Assembly (NCBI GenBank): GCA_023450335.1
Contig: JAEXHA010000117.1
Span: forward strand, 1-20,581
Source of the DNA: Actinomycetes bacterium
Lineage (GTDB): Bacteria > Actinomycetota > Actinomycetes > Actinomycetales > Microbacteriaceae
Direction of reading: 5' to 3'
DNA length: 20,581 bases
The translations under genes were made by a program, and so were the position numbers. The stretch's first letter is position 1. Each line of letters opens with the position of its first letter. A model generated the notes under the pieces. That model saw nothing but the letters and a program-made list of their open reading frames with translations, searched no databases and had not been told where the DNA came from. Shown piece by piece: positions 12,851-19,159 of this stretch.

Positions 12851-14377
12851 TCAGGCGAGTTCGACCGTGACGGTGACGTAGGAATGGGCGGGCAGGTCGA
12901 CCTCGACGCCGCGGACGTGGTGGCGGATGCCGGCGTGCGCGGCGGGGGCGACCGTGTCGGGCGCGGCCGGGGTGTTGTGCGCGTGCAGCGATCCTGCGGT
13001 GAGCGCCCGCGCCGAGAAGCCGGTGACGTCGCGGCCGCGAAGATCGAGCACGATGGTGCGCGCCTGGTCGGCATCGAGGTTCGACAGCGAGACGAGCGCC
13101 GCGCCGTCCTTCGTCGAGGCCGACGCCGACACGAGCGGCAGCGCGGTGCCGTCCACGTCGCGGGTGGGCACCTCGCCGGTGAACGCGACGGCGAGGGAGG
13201 CGGCGTCATGGTGACCGGTGTTCATCTCGAACACGTGATAGCTCGGGGTGCGCACGAGCGCCCCGGTGTCGGGGTCGGTGAGGATCATCGCCTGCAGCAC
13301 GTTGACCGTCTGGGCGATGTTGGCCATCGTGACGCGCTCGGCGAACGCGTGGAAGATGTCGAAGTGCACCGAGGCCACCAGCGCGTCGCGCAGCGTGTTC
13401 TGCTGGTACAGGAAGCCGGGGTTCGTGCCCTCTTCGACGTTCCACCACGTGCCCCACTCGTCGACGACGAGCCCCACCTTGCGCTTCGGGTCGTAGACGT
13501 CCATGACCGCGCTGTGACGCCGGACGAGCTCTTCCATGTGCCGCGCCCGCCGCAGCGTCGTGTACCACTCGTCCTCGGTGAAGCGGGTGGCGTCGCCCTT
13601 GTCCTCCCACGGGCCCGACATCGTGTAGTAATGCATCGACACGGCCTGGAAGTGCTTCTGCAGCTGGCCGCCGCAGTTGCTGCACTCGAGGGCCTTCATG
13701 AGTGTCTCGGTCCAGGCGTAGTCGTCGGAGTTGGCCCCGGCGGCGATCTTGTAGACCCGGTTGCCGCCGTGGTCGCGGATGTAGGTGCTGTACTGGCGGG
13801 CCAGGTCGGCGTAGTGCTGGGCGGTCATGTTGCCGCCGCACCCCCAGGGCTCGTTTCCGATGCCGAAGAACGGCAGCCGCCACGGCTCGTCCTGCCCGTT
13901 CTCGCGGCGGAGGGCCGCCATGGGCGAGTCGTCGCCGCGGGTGAGGTATTCGACCCATTCGCTCATCTCGCGCACGGTGCCCGAGCCCACGTTGCCGTTG
14001 ACGTACGGTTCGGCCCCGAGCAGCTCGCACAGCTGCATGAACTCGTGGGTGCCGAACGAGTTGTCCTCGACCACGTCGCCCCAGTGCGAGTTGACCATGC
14101 GCGGACGCTCGCTGCGCGGGCCGATGCCGTCCTTCCAGTGGTAGTCGTCGGCGAAGCAGCCGCCGGGCCACCGCAGGTTCGGGATGCGGATGGCGCGCAG
14201 CGCCTCGACGACGTCGAGGCGGATGCCGGCTTCGTTGGGGATGTCGGAGTCCTCACCCACGAAGAACCCGCCGTAGATGCAGCGACCGAGGTGCTCGGCG
14301 AAATGCCCGTAGATGTGGCGGCTGATCGTCGGACCGGGCAGGTCGAGGTTGATGACGGCGGTCAGGGGCGTGCTCAC
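12851..14377 (-). CDS. abfA: GH51 alpha-L-arabinofuranosidase
   Basis: A 508-residue glycoside hydrolase family 51 enzyme that releases terminal alpha-L-arabinofuranosyl residues from arabinoxylan or arabinan oligosaccharides with retention of configuration. A (beta/alpha)8 barrel fills about 20-380. The acid/base is E176 in GIGNEPWGCGG and the nucleophile E307 in VVDEWGTWW. Other family landmarks are YGHFAEHLGRCIYGG (23-37) and LRWPGGCFADDYHW (68-81). A beta-sandwich domain follows to the end (TVELA). Length and domain order are standard. There is no signal peptide, so it acts in the cytoplasm on imported oligosaccharides. GTG start at 14377, with GGAG about 9 nt upstream. It is the last gene of a four-gene operon, 49 nt after the xylanase. 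Confidence 0.95.
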   Translation of the reverse strand: MSTPLTAVINLDLPGPTISRHIYGHFAEHLGRCIYGGFFVGEDSDIPNEAGIRLDVVEALRAIRIPNLRWPGGCFADDYHWKDGIGPRSERPRMVNSHWGDVVEDNSFGTHEFMQLCELLGAEPYVNGNVGSGTVREMSEWVEYLTRGDDSPMAALRRENGQDEPWRLPFFGIGNEPWGCGGNMTAQHYADLARQYSTYIRDHGGNRVYKIAAGANSDDYAWTETLMKALECSNCGGQLQKHFQAVSMHYYTMSGPWEDKGDATRFTEDEWYTTLRRARHMEELVRRHSAVMDVYDPKRKVGLVVDEWGTWWNVEEGTNPGFLYQQNTLRDALVASVHFDIFHAFAERVTMANIAQTVNVLQAMILTDPDTGALVRTPSYHVFEMNTGHHDAASLAVAFTGEVPTRDVDGTALPLVSASASTKDGAALVSLSNLDADQARTIVLDLRGRDVTGFSARALTAGSLHAHNTPAAPDTVAPAAHAGIRHHVRGVEVDLPAHSYVTVTVELA

Positions 14378-14426
14378 GATGGTGGTCTCCAGATCGAGGG
14401 GGTGCGGTGAAGAGGGTCGGGGGCGA

Positions 14427-15641
14427 TCACGACAGCTGCGCCGAGAGGTGCGAGCGGCCGGGCGGGAGGCTCACCCGTGCGGCGGCGCCCGATGCGGTGA
14501 TCTCGTACGTGCCGGCGAAGCCGTCGAAGGTGATCCGGCCATCGCTATCGCTGCGATCGGGTCGCTCGACGAGCCACCAGTGCCCGCGGATGAGTTCGCG
14601 CAGGGCGTGGTAGGCGGGCTTGGGGGTGCCGTCGGCGCGGACGAGGCCGGCCGGGGCGCCCAGCCACGCGGTGGCGTCGTCGAGTCCCCAGTAGGTGATC
14701 GACTGCACGGCGGGGTGGGCGACGAGGGTGCGGTAGTGGCGGACGATGTCGTCGGCCTGGCGCTGCTCGCCGGCGGGCGTGGAGGGCCAGTCCGCCACCT
14801 GGTAGTCGTTCAGGTCATCGATCTCGGGTGGCATGAGCTCACCCGACACGAGAGTCGTCTCGGTGAAGTGCAGCGGCAGCCCGAACCGGGCGAATCGATC
14901 GCACACCTCGCGCAGCTGATCCTCCCCGCGGAAGCCCTGATGCATATGGGTCTGCAGGCCGATCGCGTCGATCTGGACACCGGCATCCAGCACCTGCTCG
15001 ATGAGCTGCTCGTACTCGGGGCCGAGGTCGAAGTCGTTGAGCACGAGCGTCGGTCGCGTGCCCTGGGCGCGGGCGTCGGCCACCGCCAGGCGCACCATGC
15101 CGACGCGGCCGGTCTGGGCGGCCAGCCGGGTCACGGCATTGCGCACGCCGTCGGGCTCGTTGTCGAAGCGCGGCATGATGACGGCTTCGTTGACGACGTC
15201 CCACGTGTCGATGAGACCGGCGAAGTCGCCCACTTCGCGCCGGATGCGCGTGCGCAGTGCCGCGGCGGCCTCCGGCAGCGGCAGGGCGTCGAGCCAGCGC
15301 GGCTTGACGGTGTGCCACACCAGCGGGTGCCCCTTCAGCCGGATGCCGCGGTCGGCGTACCAGCGGGCGAGTTCCTCGACCCGGACGCGGTCGGTGCGGC
15401 CGGGCTCGGGCTCGTACCGGCCCCAGTAGAAGCGCGCGAGGGTCGCGGTGTCGAACAGGTCCAGCCACAGGTCGCGCAGGGCCTGGTCGGCGCTCAGGTC
15501 GACGGCGGTGCAGCCGAACGAGAACGCGTGGTCCACCTGGCGCACCGTGACGTCGGCGCCGGTCAGCGGCGCTCCGGTCCGGTCGGTGAGCTCCACCACC
15601 GCGTGGCCGCGGCGGTGGGCGAAGGGATCGGCACCGCTCAT
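14427..15641 (-). CDS. GH10 endo-1,4-beta-xylanase, cytoplasmic type
   Basis: A 404-residue glycoside hydrolase family 10 enzyme cutting internal beta-1,4-xylosidic bonds. An N-terminal beta-rich segment (about 8-45, VVELTDRTGAPLTGADVTVRQ) resembles the small Ig-like cap of bacterial GH10 proteins. The barrel follows, with LKGHPLVWH (102-110), acid/base E152 in WDVVNEAV, the LNDFDLG strand (201-207), GLQTHMHQG and nucleophile E261 in LHFTETTL. YWGLDDATAWLG (about 330) is the conserved tryptophan-containing loop. Residues after about 365 form a short beta extension. No secretion signal is present, so short xylo-oligosaccharides are the likely substrate. The ATG overlaps the stop of the upstream oxidoreductase gene as ATGA, implying coupled translation. 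Confidence 0.93.
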   Translation of the reverse strand: MSGADPFAHRRGHAVVELTDRTGAPLTGADVTVRQVDHAFSFGCTAVDLSADQALRDLWLDLFDTATLARFYWGRYEPEPGRTDRVRVEELARWYADRGIRLKGHPLVWHTVKPRWLDALPLPEAAAALRTRIRREVGDFAGLIDTWDVVNEAVIMPRFDNEPDGVRNAVTRLAAQTGRVGMVRLAVADARAQGTRPTLVLNDFDLGPEYEQLIEQVLDAGVQIDAIGLQTHMHQGFRGEDQLREVCDRFARFGLPLHFTETTLVSGELMPPEIDDLNDYQVADWPSTPAGEQRQADDIVRHYRTLVAHPAVQSITYWGLDDATAWLGAPAGLVRADGTPKPAYHALRELIRGHWWLVERPDRSDSDGRITFDGFAGTYEITASGAAARVSLPPGRSHLSAQLS

Positions 15642-16762
15642 GCGGTGCCCCGCCAGACTTCCTCCGCGGTCAGCGGCACGAGATCCGGCAACGCCGGTCG
15701 CGAGGTGATCGTATGCCGCCGGCCTTCGTCGGCCGCCGTCAGCAGCGTCATCATGACCTCGAGCACATGTGCGGCCAGCTGACCGCTGGCCCGGCCCGCC
15801 GGCACCCCGTCACCGGCCGCGCCCAGCATGTCGAGCAGTCCGATGCCGCGGTCGGCGCCCACGTACCCGCCCGACGCGGCAAGCGTCTGCCAGCCGTCCA
15901 CGTCGCGGGCGGTGTGCTCGACGGGGCCGCTGAACGCATTGGGATCAGGCACCAGCAGCGTGCCGTCTTCGCCGTGCACCTCGATCGGGCGCGCGGTGGA
16001 GCGGAAACCGTCGAAGCTCACCGTGACCGTCGACACGGCGCCATCGGCGTGCTCGAGCAGCCCCGACACGTGCGTGGCGACCTCGACCGGCACGCGTTCG
16101 CCCGCGCGCGGACCCGACCCGATGACCCGCTCCTGTCGTGACCGGCTGGCGACGCCCGAGACGGCGACGACGGGACCGAGCAACTGCACGAGCGCGGTGA
16201 TGTAGTAGGGCCCCATGTCCAGCAGCGGCCCGCCGCCGGGCCGGTAGTAGAAATCGGGGTGGGGGTGCCAGAACTCGTGTCCGGGTGAGATCCACGTCGC
16301 AACGGCCGCCGTGGGCCGACCGATGAGGCCGGCCGCCACAGCCTGCCGCGCGGTCTGGATGCCGGTGCCCAGCACCGTGTCGGGGGCGCAGCCGACCGCG
16401 ACGCCGCGCGCGGCCGCCTCGGCCAGCAGTGTGTCGGCACCGGACAGGGTCGTCGTCAGCGGCTTCTCGACGTAGGTGTTCTTGCCGTGCGCGATGGCGC
16501 GTCGGCCGATGTCTTCGTGCGCCTGCGGCACCGTGAGATTCAGGACGGTGCCGATGCCGTCGTGGGCCAGCAGCTCGTCGACGGTGAGAGCGTGCGTGCC
16601 GGGGTGCGCGTGGGCCACAGCGGCGGCGCGCTCGATGTCGAGGTCGGCGACGGCGACCAGCTCGATGCGCGGGTGGGCGGCCAGTGTGCGCAGGTAGATG
16701 CCCGAGATCACGCCGACGCCGATGATGCCCACAGTGTGCCGGGCGGTCGATGCCCCGCTCAT
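15638..16762 (-). CDS. Gfo/Idh/MocA family oxidoreductase
   Basis: A 374-residue NAD(P)-dependent sugar or polyol dehydrogenase-like protein. The Rossmann fold starts with VGIIGVGVISG (11-21). Acidic D40 ends the second strand, which favours NAD. The family motif EKP is at 99-101 (YVEKPLTTT). The C-terminal alpha/beta domain carries GGGPLLDMGPYYITAL, where the His of the classical D-x-G-x-H pattern is Tyr, a variant common in one branch. The substrate is unknown. Its place between ThuA and xylan enzymes suggests oxidation of a pentose or modified sugar released from the polymer. The ATG at 16762 overlaps the thuA-like stop as ATGA. An upstream in-frame reading to 17560 is only antiparallel or out-of-frame coding of the neighbour and was not used. 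Confidence 0.9.
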   Translation of the reverse strand: MSGASTARHTVGIIGVGVISGIYLRTLAAHPRIELVAVADLDIERAAAVAHAHPGTHALTVDELLAHDGIGTVLNLTVPQAHEDIGRRAIAHGKNTYVEKPLTTTLSGADTLLAEAAARGVAVGCAPDTVLGTGIQTARQAVAAGLIGRPTAAVATWISPGHEFWHPHPDFYYRPGGGPLLDMGPYYITALVQLLGPVVAVSGVASRSRQERVIGSGPRAGERVPVEVATHVSGLLEHADGAVSTVTVSFDGFRSTARPIEVHGEDGTLLVPDPNAFSGPVEHTARDVDGWQTLAASGGYVGADRGIGLLDMLGAAGDGVPAGRASGQLAAHVLEVMMTLLTAADEGRRHTITSRPALPDLVPLTAEEVWRGTA

Positions 16763-17451
16763 GCGCGCGTGGCCCACAGCATCGCGCGCTCCACGATGGT
16801 GCGCACCGTCGGGTGTTCGAGCACGTCGACCGAGTGCCCGGGTGTGGCGGCCACGATGCGCCCCGCGCCCCACAGCCGGGTCCACACGGCCGGCGACACG
16901 ATGGGCCGGTGCCACGGGTGCCACGGCTGGGTGGGATGGGTCGTGGTGGCCAGCACGTCGATCAGCGAGTCGTGCAGGACCCAGTACTGCTCGGTGTGCA
17001 GTTCGAAGTCGTCGAGACCGGTCGTGATCGGGTGGCTGCGCGCGGCGTCGGTGAACTCGATCGTGTGCGTGAGGTAGTTGTCGGTCTCGTCGCCGTGCCG
17101 CAGCGACGGCTCCTTGCCCGGGTGGGTGGCGAACTGTCCGCCGATGAGCTGCAGGTAGTCCGCGTCGTTGCGGTACGCATCGGCGATGCCGCCGTGCCAG
17201 CCGACCAGTCCGGTGCCGGCGGCGACGGCGTCGCGCAGACCGTGGGATGCTTCGCGGCTGATGGATGACATGGTGACGCACTGCACGATGAGGTCGGTGC
17301 GCGCCATGCGCTCGCCGTCGGCGTACACCTCGTTCGAGTCGGTGACCTCGACACGGTAGCCCTGCGCGCGCAGGTAGGGGAGGAACAGGTCCGTCGCGGC
17401 GACGGGGTGATGCCCGTCCCACCCGCCACGGACGACGAGCGCTTCTTTCAT
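16759..17451 (-). CDS. ThuA-like domain protein
   Basis: A 230-residue protein of the ThuA (trehalose utilisation) family, a class I glutamine-amidotransferase-like alpha/beta fold. Landmarks are ALVVRGGWDGHHP (4-16), the LIVQCV strand (about 54-59), AGTGLVGWHGGIADAY (78-93), GGQFATHPG and a C-terminal WGAGRIVAATPGHSVDVL segment. The histidine- and tryptophan-rich motifs are typical, but the biochemical activity of the family is poorly defined. ThuA genes often sit beside Gfo/Idh/MocA dehydrogenases and, in rhizobia, act in keto-disaccharide metabolism. Here the pair heads a xylan operon. The ATG at 17451 has no good Shine-Dalgarno sequence of its own but overlaps the stop of a 16-codon leader ORF, so initiation probably depends on the leader. 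Confidence 0.88.
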   Translation of the reverse strand: MKEALVVRGGWDGHHPVAATDLFLPYLRAQGYRVEVTDSNEVYADGERMARTDLIVQCVTMSSISREASHGLRDAVAAGTGLVGWHGGIADAYRNDADYLQLIGGQFATHPGKEPSLRHGDETDNYLTHTIEFTDAARSHPITTGLDDFELHTEQYWVLHDSLIDVLATTTHPTQPWHPWHRPIVSPAVWTRLWGAGRIVAATPGHSVDVLEHPTVRTIVERAMLWATRA

Positions 17452-17498
17452 GAGGGGACGCTTTCTGAGAAGGGGCGGCCCGTGCTGACGAGTCGCAT
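17448..17498 (-). CDS. 16-residue leader ORF coupled to thuA-like gene
   Basis: Encodes MRLVSTGRPFSESVPS. It has the best ribosome binding site in the area, AAGGAG (17507-17512) with 8-nt spacing. Its TGA overlaps the ThuA ATG as ATGA, exactly like the next two junctions of the operon. Ribosomes finishing this ORF can restart on the ThuA gene. The peptide has no recognisable function or run of regulatory codons. Confidence 0.5.
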   Translation of the reverse strand: MRLVSTGRPFSESVPS

Positions 17499-17509
17499 CC
17501 GCGAGACTC

Positions 17510-17535
17510 CTTGTGTAACGATAAAACTAAGCGTA
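17510..17535 (-). promoter_or_regulatory. Candidate promoter/operator of hemicellulose operon
   Basis: This is the only A/T-rich stretch near the operon start. A TACGCT -10 lies at 17530-17535 (minus), giving a start near 17523. Immediately downstream, 17513-17527 is an imperfect palindrome centred on CG (GTTTTATC / GTTACAC), the shape of a LacI-family operator and overlapping the expected start point. No regulator gene for it is in the window. Confidence 0.35.
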
Positions 17536-17629
17536 TCGGATCCTCAGCGGTCGTCCGCACGCCTCGACGGCCACTCGCGCACGGGTGCTCGCGGTCGTGG
17601 GCGCGACGGGGCCGGGTACCCTGCGTCGG

Positions 17630-18289
17630 TCATTCGGCGGTGAGTGCGTCGAGCTGCTTGTCGAGGAAGACCCGCACGTCGCTCAACTCGTCTTCGGAGA
17701 CGCTGTGGGTCAGGCCCGGGTACACGCGCCCGCTCAGCTCGACGTGCGCCGGCAGCCACTGCACGGTGTGTTCGACCAACGGCTGCGGGATCACCTCGTC
17801 GCGCGCACCGCGCCCCCAGAACACCGGCGGACGACGTTCGGCCAGGGCGGCGTCGGTGGGGAGGGCCCCCGGTGCCGCGTAGCCGGACAGGTTCACCACG
17901 AACGCGAGGCCGTCCGGACGCAGGCGCAGCGCCTGCACTGCGATCGCCGCCCCCTGTGAGAACCCCAGCAGGCCGACCGGCCCCTCGCCGGCCTCGGCAT
18001 CGAGCCACTGCAGAAAGCTGTGCGCCGCGGCCGTGACGTGCGCCGGATCACGCCCGGCCAGTCCCTCGATCGGGTACCACGAGTAGCCCGGGGAGGGGAA
18101 GGGCGGAGCAAGTGGTGCGCGCACCGCCGCGATGAGGAACTCCTCGGGCAGATACGGGACGAGGCCGAACAGATCGCGCTCGTCGGCGCCATAGCCGTGC
18201 AGGAGGACAAGCAACGGTCGACCGGCGCGCTCGGCCGCCGGAGACGACCACAGCACGGCCGTCGCGTCGAGGGCCGGATCGGATGCCAT
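17630..18289 (-). CDS. Alpha/beta hydrolase, carboxylesterase/phospholipase family
   Basis: A 219-residue serine hydrolase of the phospholipase/carboxylesterase (YpfH/Abhydrolase_2) type. The oxyanion motif is LLVLLHGYGADERD (26-39). The nucleophile S111 lies in the GFSQGAA elbow, D164 is in ARDEVIP, and H195 is in YPGLTHSVSEDEL, a complete triad. The PSPGYSWYPIEG segment (65-76) is a family landmark. Length matches the family (about 210-220). No signal peptide is present, so it is cytosolic, acting on small acyl esters or possibly acyl-thioesters. The start at ATG 18289 fits the family N-terminus; longer in-frame extensions run into the divergent promoter region. The Shine-Dalgarno sequence is weak (AGGATGGGAC). 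It is divergently arranged with the NUDIX-family gene. Confidence 0.9.
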   Translation of the reverse strand: MASDPALDATAVLWSSPAAERAGRPLLVLLHGYGADERDLFGLVPYLPEEFLIAAVRAPLAPPFPSPGYSWYPIEGLAGRDPAHVTAAAHSFLQWLDAEAGEGPVGLLGFSQGAAIAVQALRLRPDGLAFVVNLSGYAAPGALPTDAALAERRPPVFWGRGARDEVIPQPLVEHTVQWLPAHVELSGRVYPGLTHSVSEDELSDVRVFLDKQLDALTAE

Positions 18290-18369
18290 GGTCCCATCCT
18301 GGCATCCACCACCGACGGGCACCGGCCCACCGCGGCTACCGGGCGCATGCCGCGCCGTGCGGTGCGCGG

Positions 18370-18375
18370 TATACA
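18370..18375 (+). promoter_or_regulatory. -10 box of leaderless NUDIX-family gene
   Basis: TATACA, five of six matches to TATAAT, ends 6 nt before the ATG at 18382. The transcript should therefore begin at the start codon. No Shine-Dalgarno sequence and no clear -35 are visible. Confidence 0.55.
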
Positions 18376-18381
18376 TGGAAC

Positions 18382-18999
18382 ATGGCCGTCCGCACTCCCG
18401 ACCCCGATCCGAACGACCGCGACGACGAGACGCCGCGTGACCCGCTCGCGTCGATGGGCGCTGGATACGGCGGCAGCGCTCCGGGGCCGGCATGGCTCAG
18501 CGACATCGAACTGGCCGAGGCGCGGCGACGACTGCCCATGCTGTACGTCGAAGCGGTTCCGGTGCGCACCGACGGTCTCGGCCAGGTCACCGAGGTGGGC
18601 ATCCTGCTGCGGGCCACGCCCGTGGGGGAGATGGTCCGCTCGATCGTGTCGGGCCGGGTCCGGTACGGCGAAACGGTGCGCGATGCCCTGTTCCGCCACC
18701 TCGAGAACGATCTGGGGCCCATGGCCTTCCCGCTGCTGCCTGCCGCGCCCACGCCGTTCACCGTCGCCGAGTACTTCCCCCTCCCCGGTGTGAGCGCGTT
18801 CCACGACGATCGGCAGCACGCGGTCTCGCTGGCCTTCGTCGTTCCCGTCACCGGCACGTGCGAGCCGCGTCAGGACGCGCTCGAGGTCACCTGGCTCACG
18901 CCCGAGGAAGCCGCCTCCGACAATCTGGCGGTCGAGATGGAGGGCGGCCGGGCCACGCTCATCCGCATGGCGCTGGCTTCGGTGGGCGCGCTGCGCTGA
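18382..18999 (+). CDS. DUF4916/NUDIX-family protein with degenerate NUDIX box
   Basis: A 205-residue protein. After a 35-residue acidic, disordered N-terminus comes a NUDIX-like fold: LPMLYVEAVPVRTDG, EVGILLRAT (71-79), the helix GRVRYGETVRDALFRHLEN (91-109), and HAVSLAFVVPVTG followed by LEVTWLTPEEAA. The NUDIX box G-x5-E-x7-R-E-U-x-E-E-x-G is recognisable at G91, E97, R105 and G112. However, the metal-binding glutamates are H106, N109 and D110, so ordinary pyrophosphohydrolase chemistry is doubtful. The pattern matches the actinobacterial DUF4916 proteins annotated as NUDIX hydrolase family. Function unknown; ligand binding rather than hydrolysis is an inference. ATG 18382 is chosen because the -10 box lies 6 nt upstream. 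Confidence 0.85.
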   Translation: MAVRTPDPDPNDRDDETPRDPLASMGAGYGGSAPGPAWLSDIELAEARRRLPMLYVEAVPVRTDGLGQVTEVGILLRATPVGEMVRSIVSGRVRYGETVRDALFRHLENDLGPMAFPLLPAAPTPFTVAEYFPLPGVSAFHDDRQHAVSLAFVVPVTGTCEPRQDALEVTWLTPEEAASDNLAVEMEGGRATLIRMALASVGALR

Positions 19000-19030
19000 G
19001 ATCACGCCGTTTCGGGCCCGTTCGGGGTGG

Positions 19031-19057
19031 TTGAGGCCCCGCCCCAGCCGGTACGCT
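19031..19057 (+). promoter_or_regulatory. Candidate promoter of DivIVA-like gene
   Basis: TTGAGG (19031-19036) and TACGCT (19052-19057) are separated by 15 nt, slightly short. Transcription would start near 19064, leaving a leader of about 96 nt that contains two hairpins. Confidence 0.4.
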
Positions 19058-19062
19058 CGTCG

Positions 19063-19134
19063 TGCCGGGGGTTCCCGTCCCGGCATCCATCCCTCGCCGC
19101 TCACAGGGGCCTCGCCGCTCCGTCGACAGCGGCG
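19063..19134 (+). promoter_or_regulatory. Structured 5' leader of DivIVA-like gene
   Basis: Hairpin one is TGCCGGG (19063-19069) with CCCGGCA (19079-19085). Hairpin two is CGCCGCT (19113-19119) with AGCGGCG (19128-19134). The 11-mer CCTCGCCGCTC occurs at 19092-19102 and 19110-19120. The 3' arm can therefore pair with either copy, giving two mutually exclusive folds. The ribosome binding site (19150-19153) stays outside the stems. A regulatory role is inference. Confidence 0.4.
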
Positions 19135-19159
19135 ACCATGCGATGAAGCGGAGAGACGC

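Noticed and set aside
12884..14410. 508-codon plus-strand reading frame opposite the GH51 gene
   Set aside because: Val/Gly/Asp-rich shadow of the arabinofuranosidase, whose catalytic residues are all present on the other strand.
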